Below, piece by piece: positions 1 to 10,409 of a stretch of DNA of 64,000 nt (its first letter is position 1; each line of letters opens with the position of its first letter). The stretch is from Martinezella dioscoreae (GTDB lineage Bacteria; Pseudomonadota; Alphaproteobacteria; Rhizobiales; Rhizobiaceae): NCBI RefSeq assembly GCF_009176305.1, contig NZ_BLAJ01000003.1, positions 558,001-622,000 of the forward strand, given 5' to 3'. The position numbers and the translations under genes are program-made. Below the pieces are notes generated by a model. The model saw only the letters and a program-made list of their open reading frames with translations, was not told the DNA's origin and searched no databases.

Positions 1-265
1 GGGAGTTGCATGCTGGCCTTGGCACTTGAAGCAGATGGCACCTGGCTCCATTTTGACTGATGGCCACCAACCTGCCATCGAGAGCCGTCAGCATGCACGA
101 AACGCGCCACCTGCGGTCATTTCAAGTTCTGTCTCCGCAACCTGTCATCATTCCCTTAAACATTGATTAAATTTCTTAACAAAGTCGCCATGTAAACGGG
201 TGGATCAAGGCGGCAAAATCGCCTTTCCTCTTCCCTCGCCGCCGCGAATCCACGAGAATGCAGCC
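1..265. other. No gene seen at the left window edge
   Basis: No convincing reading frame on either strand; short minus-strand frames hit stops quickly. The last 100 bases before mutL are AT-richer and probably hold its promoter. The mutL frame stays open upstream to a GTG at 200, but the ATG at 266 is the conserved family start. Confidence 0.5.
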
Positions 266-2098
266 ATGGCCATCAAGCAACTTTCCGAGACCCTGATCAA
301 TCAGATCGCCGCCGGCGAAGTCATCGAACGCCCGGCGAGCGCCGCCAAGGAACTGATCGAAAACGCGCTCGATGCCGGTGCAACCCGCATCGAGATCGCG
401 ACCGCTGGCGGCGGCAAGGCACTGCTAAGGGTGACCGATAACGGCTCGGGCATGGAGGAAACCGACCTCGAACTCGCGGTACGGCGCCACTGCACCTCGA
501 AGATTTCCGATACGCTGGAAGACATTCGCACCCTCGGTTTTCGCGGCGAGGCCTTGCCCTCCATCGGCTCGGTGGCGAAGCTTTCGATCGCAAGCCGCAG
601 AGTGGGTGCGGCCGGCGGCGCCGAGATCGCGGTTGCAGGCGGCAAGGTTCTGCATCTGCGCCCGGTGGCCGCCAATCCGGGCACGATCGTCGAGGTACGC
701 GACCTGTTCTTTGCAACGCCGGCGCGCCTGAAATTCCTGAAGACCGAAAAGGCGGAGGCAGCCGCGATCACCGAAGTCGTCAAGCGCATGGCAATTGCCT
801 TTCCGCGCGTGCGCTTCGTTCTGTCGGGCACCGACCGCTCGACGCTGGAATTTCCCGCGACGGGCGATGATCATCTCGCTCGCATGGCACAGATACTGGG
901 CGCCGATTTCAAGGACAATGCTATCGCGCTCGAAGCCGTGCGTGAGGATGTGAGCCTTACCGGTTTTGCCGGCGTGCCGACCTTCAACCGCGGCAACTCC
1001 GCGCATCAATATGCTTTCGTCAATGGCCGGCCGGTGCAGGACAAGCTGATCCTCTCGGCGATCCGCGGCGCCTATGCCGAAACCATCCCCGCCGGACGCT
1101 ATCCTATCGCTGTCCTTTCACTGACGCTCGATCCGGCGCTGGTCGACGTCAACGTGCATCCGGCGAAATCCGACGTGCGCTTCCGCGATCCCGGTCTCGT
1201 ACGCGGCCTGATCGTCGGCGCTGTGCGCGAAGCGCTCTCGCGGGAGGGCGACCGCGCAGCAACGACCGGCGCTGACGGCATGCTGCGCGCCTTCACCGCC
1301 GGACGCTCCGCCTTTCAGCAGGGTTGGCGACCCTCGCCGGCAGCGGCTCCCTGGACGCCGACAACGTCTCCATCTCGTCCCTATGAGCAAGCCGCGGCAA
1401 CAGCAGGCTACGGATTTGCCGAAAGACCGCAGGCTGCCTTCGACGGCCTTGCCACGCCGACTGCACGTGCCGAAGTCGCCCCGCCGCTGCTATCAGCACG
1501 TGCCGAGGAACCCGCTCGCTTTCCGCTAGGTGCTGCCCGCGCCCAGCTGCATGAGAATTATATCGTCGCCCAGACGGAAAACGGCCTTGTCATAGTCGAT
1601 CAGCATGCCGCCCATGAGCGGCTGGTGTTCGAGGCCATGCGTAAGGCGCTGCATTCGAAGCGCTTGCCCTCGCAAGTCCTGCTCATTCCCGAGATCGTCG
1701 ACCTGCCCGAAGAGGATTGCGACCGGTTGATGGTATTTGCCGAAGAACTCGGCGAACTCGGGCTCGCGATCGAACGCTTCGGCCCCGGCGCAGTCGCCGT
1801 ACGGGAGACGCCGGCGATGCTCGGCGAAGTCGATGCGCAGGGCCTGATCCGGCAGTTGGCCGACGAGATCGCCGAATGGGAAACAGCCTCTGGCCTTGCC
1901 GCCAAGCTGGAATATGTGGCCGCGACCATGGCCTGCCACGGTTCGGTGCGATCCGGCCGGCGCCTGCGCCCGGAAGAGATGAATGCGCTTTTGCGCCAGA
2001 TGGAAGCCACGCCCGGCTCCGGACAATGCAATCACGGCAGGCCGACCTATATAGAGTTGAAGCTTACGGACATCGAACGACTGTTCGGGCGCAGCTAG
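266..2098 (+). CDS. mutL: DNA mismatch repair protein MutL
   Basis: The 610-residue protein couples mismatch recognition by MutS to strand excision in the cytoplasm. The N-terminal GHKL ATPase shows [15 protein letters not shown] (12-26), [14 protein letters not shown] and GFRGEAL. A Pro/Ala-rich linker separates it from the C-terminal dimerisation domain. That domain has DQHAAHE at 445-451, followed by the spacing to a second Glu that defines the metal-dependent nicking motif DQHA(X)2E(X)4E, and CNHGRP at about 588. This is the endonuclease-type MutL used by bacteria without MutH. An in-frame GTG at 200 would add 22 unconserved residues, so ATG 266 is chosen. It appears monocistronic. Confidence 0.97.
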   Translation: MAIKQLSETLINQIAAGEVIERPASAAKELIENALDAGATRIEIATAGGGKALLRVTDNGSGMEETDLELAVRRHCTSKISDTLEDIRTLGFRGEALPSIGSVAKLSIASRRVGAAGGAEIAVAGGKVLHLRPVAANPGTIVEVRDLFFATPARLKFLKTEKAEAAAITEVVKRMAIAFPRVRFVLSGTDRSTLEFPATGDDHLARMAQILGADFKDNAIALEAVREDVSLTGFAGVPTFNRGNSAHQYAFVNGRPVQDKLILSAIRGAYAETIPAGRYPIAVLSLTLDPALVDVNVHPAKSDVRFRDPGLVRGLIVGAVREALSREGDRAATTGADGMLRAFTAGRSAFQQGWRPSPAAAPWTPTTSPSRPYEQAAATAGYGFAERPQAAFDGLATPTARAEVAPPLLSARAEEPARFPLGAARAQLHENYIVAQTENGLVIVDQHAAHERLVFEAMRKALHSKRLPSQVLLIPEIVDLPEEDCDRLMVFAEELGELGLAIERFGPGAVAVRETPAMLGEVDAQGLIRQLADEIAEWETASGLAAKLEYVAATMACHGSVRSGRRLRPEEMNALLRQMEATPGSGQCNHGRPTYIELKLTDIERLFGRS

Positions 2099-2161
2099 CC
2101 TCAGCCATTTCCAAAAGGAACTTTTCCGGGGAATAGTCTGGAGAAGTCGCGTCTGCTGCGT

Positions 2162-2222
2162 AATTTTAAAGTGTCACAGCGACCTTTGCGCGTCATATTT
2201 GACGTGCGGCGCTGTAGTGCGG
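2162..2222. repeat. Short rhizobial palindromic repeat, copy 1
   Basis: An intergenic element with nested inverted repeats: ACAGCG (2176-2181) against CGCTGT (2210-2215), and inner CGTC against GACG. Its left end, AATTTTAAAGTGT followed by ACAGCG, recurs in reverse orientation at 14330-14350 with two differences in 21 bases. It lies in the leader of the DUF2093 gene and could fold in RNA. Confidence 0.7.
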
Positions 2223-2260
2223 TATGGCAAATAGATGACACAGATCAAGGACGGCATCAG

Positions 2261-2491
2261 ATGAATCTTTTCGAAGGACATGGAAACCGCGAGGCGAAAG
2301 TTCGCTATCTCGACGGCGATTTCCAGATCCTGATGCCGGGCTCCTATGTCGTCTGCGCCATGACTGGCAAACATATCGCGCTCGACGAGCTGCGCTACTG
2401 GAGCGTTGCTCGCCAGGAGCCCTATGCCGACGTCATCACCTCGCTCGAAGCCGAAAAACGCGCCGGCGCACTGCCCAATCAGAAGCGCTGA
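2261..2491 (+). CDS. DUF2093 domain protein
   Basis: A 76-residue cytoplasmic protein beginning MNLFEGHGNREAKVRYLDG, typical of the small DUF2093 family conserved in Rhizobiales; its function is unknown. The frame extends upstream to 2171, but those residues come from the palindromic repeat, so the ATG at 2261 is preferred. It converges on lpxK with 26 bp between the stops. It has no membrane segment, signal peptide or cysteine-rich motif; one Cys lies in a VVCAMTGK stretch. Confidence 0.85.
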   Translation: MNLFEGHGNREAKVRYLDGDFQILMPGSYVVCAMTGKHIALDELRYWSVARQEPYADVITSLEAEKRAGALPNQKR

Positions 2492-2517
2492 TTTCCCGCT
2501 GGGCAGCTGATCTAGTT

Positions 2518-3564
2518 TTAAGCCGGTTTGCCGCGCTTTTCCCGCAGGCGACGCTCTCTGGCGGCTGCAACAGCCCTGTCGATAATCAGGGCCGGAGCCA
2601 GCGGATCGTCAAAGACCATATCGATCTCGATTACCCTGCAGCGCTGTAGCAATTCCTCGGTGCGGCCATGATGGCCAATGAGGCGGACATAATCTTTCGA
2701 GGTTGTGACGATCTCGAGCCCTTCGCGCGAGGCGATGTCGAGCATGTCGGAGACGTCGTCTTCGCCAGGATGTTCGTGATCTCCGAAGCTGCGCCGGACG
2801 GCGATCTCAGCCCCTAGCGTCTCCACTGTGCGGAAGAACTTGGCGGGATCGGCGATGCCGGCAAAGGCAAGTACCTTGCGGCCGCGCATATCCTCCTGCC
2901 CGCGCACCCTGACGCTTGCGGAAAAGAAGGGCTTCCCCGCCCTTGCCGCAAGGCGAACGACGCGATCGGCGGCAGTGCCCTCGCCGACTTTCAGCAGGCC
3001 GGATGCAAAGAGGAGTTGCGTGCGCAGCGGCGCGCGCACAGGACCGCCTGGAACGAGGTGCCCGTTGCCGATACCTCTGCCGGCATCGATCACCACAAGG
3101 GCATAGTCGATAGCGAGCTGCGCGCTCTGGAAACCGTCATCCATGATGATGATGTCGGCGCCCTCGCGCACCAGCCTTTCCGCGCCATCGGCCCGACGAC
3201 GGGCAATGACCGTCAGCGCCTCGCGGGCAAGCAGCAGCGGCTCGTCGCCAACAGCCGTGGCATGATGGTGCGAGGGATCAACGATCGTGGTGACATCGAG
3301 CGAGCCGCCATAACCGCGGCTCAGGAAACCAGGCTTCAGCCCCTTCGCCTTCACGGCCTGGGCAAGTGCAAGCGCCGTCGGCGTCTTGCCGGCGCCGCCG
3401 ACCGTGAAATTACCGACGCAGATAACAGGCACCGGCACGGAAGCCCGTTTGCCATTCACCATGCGATGCCCGGCGATACGGCCATACAGGAACGAAAAGG
3501 GTAAGAGCCCCCAAGCACGCCAATCCGGCTTTCGCCACCAGAAAGGTGGGGCTTCCGATACCAT
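2518..3564 (-). CDS. lpxK: Tetraacyldisaccharide 4'-kinase LpxK
   Basis: Phosphorylates the 4' position of the tetraacylated lipid A disaccharide to make lipid IVA at the inner membrane. The 348-residue length fits the family. An N-terminal hydrophobic anchor ([11 protein letters not shown]) precedes the P-loop [11 protein letters not shown] at 51-61, and MDDGFQ at 141-146 is the family motif beside the active site. It is the last gene of the minus-strand run with waaA and a HAD hydrolase, which groups the kinase with Kdo transfer, the next outward step of lipid A-core assembly. The gap to the HAD gene is 84 bp. Confidence 0.95.
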   Translation of the reverse strand: MVSEAPPFWWRKPDWRAWGLLPFSFLYGRIAGHRMVNGKRASVPVPVICVGNFTVGGAGKTPTALALAQAVKAKGLKPGFLSRGYGGSLDVTTIVDPSHHHATAVGDEPLLLAREALTVIARRRADGAERLVREGADIIIMDDGFQSAQLAIDYALVVIDAGRGIGNGHLVPGGPVRAPLRTQLLFASGLLKVGEGTAADRVVRLAARAGKPFFSASVRVRGQEDMRGRKVLAFAGIADPAKFFRTVETLGAEIAVRRSFGDHEHPGEDDVSDMLDIASREGLEIVTTSKDYVRLIGHHGRTEELLQRCRVIEIDMVFDDPLAPALIIDRAVAAARERRLREKRGKPA

Positions 3565-3648
3565 GCGTCTAATCCAGCCCTATTCTTGTGCCCGCGACAA
3601 AGCGGCAAGAAAGGCCAGATTGCGTGAAAAAGCAAGCCATTGCCAGGA

Positions 3649-4380
3649 TCAGGCCGATTGTGCCACAGGCATGAGCAGGCTTTCCAGCTCGGTAATGTCG
3701 TTGAGGCAATAGTCCGATGCCGCCGTCAGCGTTTCGCGCGAGCCGGTGCCCGTCAACACGCCGACGGTCAGGCCCACACCGGCATTGCGGCCCATGTGGA
3801 GATCATGATTATTGTCGCCGACGACGGCGACCTGTGCCGGCGAAAGGCCGGTCGCGGCGTAAAAGCCGAGTACCATTCCCGGCTCCGGCTTGGTGCCGAA
3901 GCCGCTGTCGTAGCCGGCGATATAATCGACATAGTCGATGAAGCCGAAGCGGCGCGCCGTCTGGCGGATGGAGCGCTCATTATCGCTGGAGGCAACGCCG
4001 AGTTTGTAGCCGCGCTCATGCAGGCGCCGGAAGAAGGCGGCGAGATCTGTCACGGGCGAAGAGAAATCGGCTGCATGTGCAAAAAGCGCGTCGAGTTTTT
4101 CCACCAGCTCCGCGACATCCACTTTCGAGCCGGCGGCCACCAGGCCCTCGGAAATCTGCCTGGTATTGCCGGCGGCAAGCAGGCTGTCGGGCACAATGTG
4201 ACCGGAAATCGGGTCCATGCCGCAGGCGGAGAGAAGGTGATCGGCGAGGATAGGATCGTCTTGAGCAGCGATGCGTGCGAGCTCACGATTGACCGGCAGC
4301 CAGCTCTGGTCATAGTCGAGCAACGTGCCGTCCTTGTCAAAAAGAATGCCCGCAATCGCTCCCAGCTTGGCCGCTGTCAT
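3649..4380 (-). CDS. HAD-superfamily phosphatase (IA type)
   Basis: A 243-residue hydrolase. The nucleophile motif DKDGTL is at 15-20, the conserved SSDN segment follows the cap, and VVGDNNHDLHMG carries the metal-binding acidic residues. It resembles phosphoglycolate phosphatase-like HAD proteins, but the substrate cannot be read from sequence. It begins 12 bp after the waaA stop (RBS GAAGGGAAGG), so it is almost certainly cotranscribed with waaA and lpxK. A role in removing a phosphate from an envelope sugar intermediate is possible but unproven. Confidence 0.85.
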   Translation of the reverse strand: MTAAKLGAIAGILFDKDGTLLDYDQSWLPVNRELARIAAQDDPILADHLLSACGMDPISGHIVPDSLLAAGNTRQISEGLVAAGSKVDVAELVEKLDALFAHAADFSSPVTDLAAFFRRLHERGYKLGVASSDNERSIRQTARRFGFIDYVDYIAGYDSGFGTKPEPGMVLGFYAATGLSPAQVAVVGDNNHDLHMGRNAGVGLTVGVLTGTGSRETLTAASDYCLNDITELESLLMPVAQSA

Positions 4381-4392
4381 GCCCTTCCCTTC

Positions 4393-5712
4393 TTATCCGT
4401 TCGCCATCGTCTTTGGCATCAGCCGTGCCTTGACCGAAAGCGGATTGATATAAGGCTCCAGCCCCTTCACCGTTGCTGCCAGTGCACCACGCATTTCATG
4501 CACGGCTGCGAAGCCGGCATCGATCATGCTGCGTCGTGCCGTGTCGTTGGTGAGCAAATAATGGACGCCGCGTGCCAGCATCTCGGTATCGCGCACCATG
4601 CGGGCGCTGCCGCGGCGGGCGAGCAGCTGATAGGAATCGCGGAAATTCTGGACATGACCGCCGGTCAGGATCGCACAACCGAGCATGGCCGGCTCAAGCG
4701 GATTCTGGCCTCCTTCATTGAACAGCGACTTGCCCATGAAGGCGACTTCGGTCATCCGCAGATAAAGCCCCATCTCGCCGATGGTATCGCCAAGGAAGAC
4801 ATCGACATCGGACGAAAGGATATCGTTGCGAGTGCGGCGCGCCACTTTGAGACCCTGTTCCGCGAGCATAGCCTCGATCGCGTCGCTGCGCTCGGGATGG
4901 CGCGGTACGATGATGGTAAGCTGGCCGTTATGCTCCTTCAGCATCGAATGGACGGAGGCTGCAGCACCCTCCTCGCCCTCGAAAGTGGAGACCGCGGCCC
5001 AGGTCTTGCGGTCGCCGATTTGCTTCATGTAGCTGGCGAGCGTCGGTGCATCATAGGACGGCGCATCCGTATCCACTTTGAGATTGCCCGATTTCAGAAC
5101 CTGCAAAGCGCCGAGATCGCGGAAGCGTTCGGCGTCGAGGTCGGACTGGGCCACGACCAGCGCCAGATTTTCAAACAACGCCTCGGCAAGCGAGAGATGC
5201 CGGCTCCAGCGTTCAAAGGATCGATCCGACATGCGGGCGTTGACGAGGATCTGCGGGATTCGCTTGCGGCCAAGCTCCATGATCGTCGTCGGCCAGATCT
5301 CGGATTCGGCAAAAATGGCGCAATCGGGCTGCCAGTAGTCGAGGAAGCGCTTGATGGCGGGCTTGAGATCGAGCGGCACGTATTGATGGATGACCTCTTC
5401 GCCAAGACGTTGCTGCGCAACCTTGGCGGAGGTGATCGTGCCCGTCGTCAGGATGACATGGATATCGCGACGACGGATTTCTCGGATGAGCGGAATGACG
5501 GCCGAGGTTTCCCCCACGCTTGCGGCATGGAACCAGATCAGTGGTCCCTGCGGGCGGTTGGCGCTGGCATAGCCCGAGCGCTCCAGTTTGCGGGAACTAT
5601 CTTCCTTGCCCTTGGCCGCGCGAACCGCGAGATAAGGCCCGATGAATGGATAGACTGCGATTCCACCAAAGCGATAGGCGCTCAAGGCAAGACGCGCCCT
5701 GAGGCTACTCAT
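4393..5712 (-). CDS. waaA: 3-deoxy-D-manno-octulosonic acid transferase (WaaA/KdtA)
   Basis: Transfers Kdo from CMP-Kdo to lipid IVA on the cytoplasmic face of the inner membrane. At 439 residues it has the usual layout: an N-terminal hydrophobic anchor (IAVYPFIGPYLAV), then the GT-B fold with WFHAASVGET, the conserved acceptor-side signature. Later family signatures include FAESEIWPTT, LVNARMSDRSF and GGQNPLEPA near the nucleotide-sugar site. A good RBS (GGAGG, 9 bases upstream) supports the start at 5712. It lies between DUF4170 and the HAD gene in the lipid A cluster. Confidence 0.96.
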   Translation of the reverse strand: MSSLRARLALSAYRFGGIAVYPFIGPYLAVRAAKGKEDSSRKLERSGYASANRPQGPLIWFHAASVGETSAVIPLIREIRRRDIHVILTTGTITSAKVAQQRLGEEVIHQYVPLDLKPAIKRFLDYWQPDCAIFAESEIWPTTIMELGRKRIPQILVNARMSDRSFERWSRHLSLAEALFENLALVVAQSDLDAERFRDLGALQVLKSGNLKVDTDAPSYDAPTLASYMKQIGDRKTWAAVSTFEGEEGAAASVHSMLKEHNGQLTIIVPRHPERSDAIEAMLAEQGLKVARRTRNDILSSDVDVFLGDTIGEMGLYLRMTEVAFMGKSLFNEGGQNPLEPAMLGCAILTGGHVQNFRDSYQLLARRGSARMVRDTEMLARGVHYLLTNDTARRSMIDAGFAAVHEMRGALAATVKGLEPYINPLSVKARLMPKTMANG

Positions 5713-5890
5713 TTCGTTCGCCTCCTATCCCAGCTGATCACCATCAATGCCAAATCCCGATTATCAACCGGCCGAATAAACAGCCGAATTTTCGTTCTTA
5801 TTGTGTCAAAGATACTGCTTCATGACCGGATTTAAAGCGACGGGGCTGTACCGGATAGAGATATCAAATGCAAAATTCGGTGCGAGGCGC

Positions 5891-6136
5891 TTAGGATGCC
5901 GCTTTTTCCTGCGGATCGAGCAAACGATGCAGGTGGACAATGAAATAACGCATATGGGCATTGTCAACGGTCTGCTGCGCCTTGGACTTCCATGCCACCA
6001 GCGCGCTCGCATAGTCGGGATACATGCCGACGATATCGAGCTCGTTGAGATTGCGGAACTGGACCTCTTCGAGGTTTTCCAATTCACCGCCGAAGACAAG
6101 GTGCAGGAGCTGCTTTTTGCCGCTGGTATCAGTCAT
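5891..6136 (-). CDS. DUF4170 domain protein
   Basis: A small 81-residue soluble protein of the DUF4170 family, recognised by LLHLVFGGEL near the N-terminus and the MRYFIVHLHRLLDP tail. It is conserved in alphaproteobacteria next to waaA; its function is unknown. It has no signal peptide or membrane segment. It is separated from waaA by 178 bp and from the cysQ-like gene by 61 bp, all on the same strand. The constant neighbourhood suggests an accessory role in Kdo/lipid A assembly, which is inference. Confidence 0.85.
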   Translation of the reverse strand: MTDTSGKKQLLHLVFGGELENLEEVQFRNLNELDIVGMYPDYASALVAWKSKAQQTVDNAHMRYFIVHLHRLLDPQEKAAS

Positions 6137-6197
6137 TTTCGTCTCTTTCTACTGTCGTCCCCCTCCGTCCTTCATCTGCGGGATTTTGACGGAAAGG

Positions 6198-7004
6198 TCA
6201 ACCGTCTCGTCGGTTCGATAGTTGACGAAGAAACTCCGGTAATTGCGCTGCCGATGCGCCGCAAAGCTCGTCATGCGATACTTCGGCGCGATTGTAGCTG
6301 AGGGTATTGCCCGAAAAGTCCACGAGCGCGCCGCCGGCCCGCTCCAGAATGAGATCGGCGGCGGCCAGATCCCAGTCATGCGAGTTGCGCTTGACGATCG
6401 TTCCTTCGAGGCGCCCGTCCGCCACCATCGCGAGGCGATAGGCGAGCGACGGCACGTGCTTCACCCGCTCGACCGTCTTGCGGAAATCCGGATCGACGCC
6501 CTTCAGCATATCCTCGCCGGTCGCCAGCCGATGGATGTCATCACCGACTCTCTGAGACACGCGGATCGGCTTGCCGTTCTTCAGGGCCTCCCCACCAGCC
6601 GTCGCCACGAAAAGCTCGTCGAGCGCCGGCGCGTAGAGCACGCCCGCCACAGGCCGCCCATCGGTGACGACGGCGACGCTAACGCACCAAAGATCCAGGC
6701 CCGCAAGAAATCCCCTGGTGCCGTCGATGGGGTCGACGACGAAGACGGTCTCGTGCTTTAGACGCTCGGCATCGTCGTCGGTTTCCTCGGAAAGCCAGCC
6801 GTAGTCCGGGCGCGCCGAGCGCAATGTGACGGCAAGGCTTTCGTTCGCCGCAAAATCGGCAGCACTGACCGGGGACTGGCCGTTGTTCTTCCACCAGACC
6901 TCTGGCGATTGCCGGAAGAAACCGAGAGCGATCTTGCCCGCCTCGAGCGCGGCACCCACGATCAGGTTCACGTCGCTCAATTGGCCGGCCTTGCTATCGA
7001 TCAT
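6198..7004 (-). CDS. cysQ: CysQ-like 3'(2'),5'-bisphosphate nucleotidase / inositol monophosphatase family
   Basis: A 268-residue metal-dependent phosphatase of the inositol monophosphatase superfamily. The metal-site motif DPIDGTRGFLAG, an upstream SEET motif and the late WDLAAADLILERAGG segment are all present. CysQ members hydrolyse 3'-phosphoadenosine 5'-phosphate; histidinol-phosphate or inositol phosphates are alternatives within the fold. It starts 27 bp downstream of pmbA and leads into DUF4170-waaA. The family call is secure, the exact substrate less so. Confidence 0.82.
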   Translation of the reverse strand: MIDSKAGQLSDVNLIVGAALEAGKIALGFFRQSPEVWWKNNGQSPVSAADFAANESLAVTLRSARPDYGWLSEETDDDAERLKHETVFVVDPIDGTRGFLAGLDLWCVSVAVVTDGRPVAGVLYAPALDELFVATAGGEALKNGKPIRVSQRVGDDIHRLATGEDMLKGVDPDFRKTVERVKHVPSLAYRLAMVADGRLEGTIVKRNSHDWDLAAADLILERAGGALVDFSGNTLSYNRAEVSHDELCGASAAQLPEFLRQLSNRRDG

Positions 7005-7031
7005 TGATTAATTCCAATCTCCGCTCGTTTC

Positions 7032-8384
7032 TCAGCGGCCTGCCAGCGTTATGCCCTCAATGGCAAGCGTCGGAGCAGCGATGCCGAAATCGCGGTCGAT
7101 GTCGTTTGCCGGCGTCACGCGCATGAACATGTCCTTCAGGTTGGAGGCGATCGTCACCTCTGAAACCGGGAAGGTCAATTCGCCGTTCTCGATCCAGAAA
7201 CCGGTGGCGCCGCGGCTGTACTCGCCTGTTATCATGTTGACGCCCTGGCCGATCAACTCGGTAACATAGAAGCCGGTTCCGACGTTGCGGATCAGGTCCT
7301 CCGGCGAAATATCGCCCGGCTCCAGCGCCAGGTTGGTGGACGCGGGTGATACGGACGTACCGCCGCGCACGCCGCGGCCGTTGGTCTTCAGTCCGCCGCC
7401 GATTTCCCGCGCGGTTGCCGTGGACAGGAACCAGGACTGCAGCACGCCGTCCTCGATCATGACGAGCCGCTTGCCCGATACGCCCTCGCCGTCGAAGGGG
7501 CGCGAGGATGGGCCACGCACGATCAGCGGATCGTCCGTGATCGAGAGGCCCGATTTCAGCACCTGCTGGCCCATCTTGTCGCGCAGGAAGCTGGTCTTGC
7601 GGGCGACGGAAGCGCCATTGATCGCGCCGGCAATATGGCCGACGAAGCCGCGGGCGACGCGCGGGTCGAAAACGACGGTGACGTTCTTGCCCGTCGGAAC
7701 CTGGCGCGGATTGAGCCGTTTGACGACTCGTTCGCCGGCGCGGCGGCCGATCTCTTCGGCCGCATCGAGATCGGCGAAATAGAGGCGGCTGTCGAAATCA
7801 TAGTCGCGCTCCATGCCGGTGCCTTCGCCGGCAATGACGCTGACGGAGCGCCCGAAGCGCGAGCCCATATAGTGGCCGGCAAAACCATGTGAGGTGACGA
7901 GCACGAGGCCGCCCATGCCGGCCGAAGCGCCGGCACCGGAAGAATTGGTGACGCCAGGAACAGCGAGTGCCGCAGCTTCTGTCGCAAGGGCCGCTTCGCG
8001 CAGCTGCTCCGTGGAGACCTCGGTCGGATCGAACAGTTCGAGATCGGGATAGCTCTTGGCGAGATCCGCTTCGTCAGCGAGGCAGGCAAAGGGATCTTCC
8101 GGAGAAACCTTGGCCATGGCGACCGCGCGTTCGGCAAGAGCGTTGAGATCGAAGCCGGGATTGGCCGAAACGCTCGCCACGCGATTGCCGACGAAGACCC
8201 TCAGCGAGAAGTCGTCGCTCTCGGAGGATTCCGTGCCTTCGACCTTGCCGAGACGGACGCTGACGGAATGGGCCCTCGACCGCACCACGACGGCATCGGC
8301 GGCATCCGCACCGGCTTTCCGGGCGAGGTCGATCAACTGGCTGGCACGGGAAAGCAGAGTGGCGGAATCGATTTCAGAGGTCAT
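7032..8384 (-). CDS. pmbA: TldD/PmbA family metalloprotease-like protein (TldE)
   Basis: A 450-residue member of the PmbA/TldE branch, which in enterobacteria pairs with TldD to process peptides such as microcin B17 precursor and CcdA. Family signatures include the Gly/Ser-rich GAGASAGMGG region, PFDGEGVSGKR in the second half and the terminal ITLAGR. The TldE subunit lacks the HExxxH zinc motif of TldD, and none is seen here. No tldD lies in the window. RBS AAGGAAAGG supports the start at 8384. It begins the minus-strand cluster and is divergent from the KefB-like gene. Confidence 0.9.
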   Translation of the reverse strand: MTSEIDSATLLSRASQLIDLARKAGADAADAVVVRSRAHSVSVRLGKVEGTESSESDDFSLRVFVGNRVASVSANPGFDLNALAERAVAMAKVSPEDPFACLADEADLAKSYPDLELFDPTEVSTEQLREAALATEAAALAVPGVTNSSGAGASAGMGGLVLVTSHGFAGHYMGSRFGRSVSVIAGEGTGMERDYDFDSRLYFADLDAAEEIGRRAGERVVKRLNPRQVPTGKNVTVVFDPRVARGFVGHIAGAINGASVARKTSFLRDKMGQQVLKSGLSITDDPLIVRGPSSRPFDGEGVSGKRLVMIEDGVLQSWFLSTATAREIGGGLKTNGRGVRGGTSVSPASTNLALEPGDISPEDLIRNVGTGFYVTELIGQGVNMITGEYSRGATGFWIENGELTFPVSEVTIASNLKDMFMRVTPANDIDRDFGIAAPTLAIEGITLAGR

Positions 8385-8534
8385 GACTTGGCCTTTCCTT
8401 CGCGTTCCATTTATTGTGCACTACATAAAGCATCAAGGGCGGCAAAGCCGATTCTTGTTCTAATCCCTTCACGCATGGTTGTTTATCATGACCAAGCGTC
8501 GCAACACCGCCTGCCCCACGGAAAGAAACAGACG

Positions 8535-10355
8535 ATGTCCGCCCCCAATACGCTTTTCACTGAAACCCTGCTGCTGCTCGGCGGCGCCGTCGTCACGGCG
8601 CCTATCTTCAAGAAACTGGGGCTTGGCACCGTGCTCGGCTATCTCGCCGCCGGCGTTGTGATCGGGCCGATTCTCCACAGCATCAGCGACAGCGAAGCCG
8701 TGCTGGCCGTGGCCGAACTCGGCGTCGTCTTCCTGCTCTTCATCATCGGCCTGGAACTGAAGCCGTCACGCCTCTGGCAGATGCGGCGCGATATTTTCGG
8801 TCTCGGCACGGCACAGGTGGTTCTCAGTGGACTTGCGCTGATGGTGGCCGCCTATTTCGGCGGCATTGCCGGCTGGAAGGGCAGCATTATCATCGGCTTC
8901 GGCCTGGCGCTTTCCTCGACGGCGTTCGCGATGCAGATCCTCGAACAGCAGGGCGACGTCAACACGAAATACGGCCAACGATCCTTCTCGATGCTGCTGC
9001 TGCAGGATCTTGCCATCGTGCCGCTGCTGGCGCTGATCACCGTTCTCGATGGCGCGCAGGAAACCGCCAATCCACTGCCAAGTCTCGCCATTGCCATCGG
9101 CGCCGTCGCAGCGATGATCATCGCCGGCCGTTACCTGTTGACGCCGCTGTTTCAGGTGATCGCACGCACCGGCGCGCGCGAGGCGATGATTGCCGCAGCC
9201 CTGTTCGTCGTCATGGGATCGGCAACGCTGATGCAGCTCGCCGGCCTCTCCATGGCGATGGGAGCCTTTCTCTCCGGCGTGATGCTGGCGGAATCCTCCT
9301 ATCGGCATGAGCTGGAAGCGGATATCGAGCCCTTCCGCGGCGTATTGCTCGCCATTTTCTTCATCGCAGTCGGCCTATCGCTGAAACTCGACGTCATCCT
9401 CGACAACTGGGTGATGATCGTGCTCGCCGTCCCGGTAATGATGGTCATCAAGGCGGTCGTGATCTATGCGCTCTGCCGGGTCGCAGGCTCGCCGCACAAT
9501 GATGCCGTCCGCATCGCGGGGCTGCTGCCGCAAGGCGGCGAATTCGGTTTCGTGCTCTTCAGCGCGGCCAGCGCCAGCGGCAATCTTTTCTCGGCGAACA
9601 CGGCATCGATGCTGATCGCCATCGTGACGCTGTCGATGGCGCTGACACCGCTCAGTTCCGCGCTGGCGAAACGGTTGGTGAAGGGCGATACGCAGGAAGA
9701 ACTGGACGAGGATTTCGAGGGCGCCGGTTCCGATGTGCTGATGATCGGCTTTTCGCGTTTCGGCCAGATTGCCGCACAGATCCTGCTTGCCAGCGGCCGC
9801 GACGTGACCGTGATCGATTTCTCCGCCGACCGCATCCGCCAGGCATCGAGTTTCGGCTTCCGGATCTATTTCGGCGACGGCACACGCAAGGACGTGCTGC
9901 GCTCGGCCGGCATTGAGCGCGCCAAGATCGTCGTCGTCAGCACGCATCTGCGCGAGGTGACGGACAAGATCGTCGAACTTGTGCAGACGGACTATCCGCA
10001 TGCGCGCCTTTTCGTCCGCTCTTATGATCGTATTCACTCGATCGAACTGCGTCACAAGGGCGTGGATTATGAGCTGCGCGAGACGCTGGAATCCGGCCTG
10101 CTCTTCGGCCGCCGCACCCTGGAAGCACTTGGCGTCAGCGAAGCCGAGGCCTATGAAATCGGCGAGGATATCCGCAAGCGCGACGAGCAAAGGCTCGTAC
10201 TACAGGTGAGCGAGGGCCTGCAGGCCGGGACAGACATGCTCTATTCGCGCCCGGTCAAGCCCGAACCGCTGGTCAAGCCGAAGCGTGCCGCCGACACTTA
10301 CAGCGACGCCGACGATCTGGTGGCATTGCCACAAGAAGAGCCGGAGCGGGTTTAG
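8535..10355 (+). CDS. CPA2 monovalent cation:proton antiporter, KefB/KefC type
   Basis: A 606-residue inner-membrane protein. The N-terminal two thirds hold about a dozen hydrophobic segments of the Na+/H+ exchanger fold. A cytoplasmic RCK_N/TrkA-N domain starts near residue 400 with the dinucleotide-binding GFSRFGQIAAQ and a following VTVIDFSADR strand. The C-terminus is charged. Related Kef proteins exchange K+ for H+ and are gated by glutathione adducts and NAD(H). An in-frame extension upstream to 8268 overlaps pmbA and is not credible; the ATG at 8535 precedes the first membrane helix. It converges on the patatin gene. Confidence 0.9.
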   Translation: MSAPNTLFTETLLLLGGAVVTAPIFKKLGLGTVLGYLAAGVVIGPILHSISDSEAVLAVAELGVVFLLFIIGLELKPSRLWQMRRDIFGLGTAQVVLSGLALMVAAYFGGIAGWKGSIIIGFGLALSSTAFAMQILEQQGDVNTKYGQRSFSMLLLQDLAIVPLLALITVLDGAQETANPLPSLAIAIGAVAAMIIAGRYLLTPLFQVIARTGAREAMIAAALFVVMGSATLMQLAGLSMAMGAFLSGVMLAESSYRHELEADIEPFRGVLLAIFFIAVGLSLKLDVILDNWVMIVLAVPVMMVIKAVVIYALCRVAGSPHNDAVRIAGLLPQGGEFGFVLFSAASASGNLFSANTASMLIAIVTLSMALTPLSSALAKRLVKGDTQEELDEDFEGAGSDVLMIGFSRFGQIAAQILLASGRDVTVIDFSADRIRQASSFGFRIYFGDGTRKDVLRSAGIERAKIVVVSTHLREVTDKIVELVQTDYPHARLFVRSYDRIHSIELRHKGVDYELRETLESGLLFGRRTLEALGVSEAEAYEIGEDIRKRDEQRLVLQVSEGLQAGTDMLYSRPVKPEPLVKPKRAADTYSDADDLVALPQEEPERV

Positions 10356-10409
10356 TCGCTTCGTTTGCATAATCCTGGCGAAACACAGCCAGCGGCTTAC
10401 TGGCGGATA

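Noticed and set aside
3640..5835. 731-codon open frame on the plus strand
   Set aside because: Antisense to the HAD gene and waaA, both with clear motifs; it is a high-GC shadow frame.
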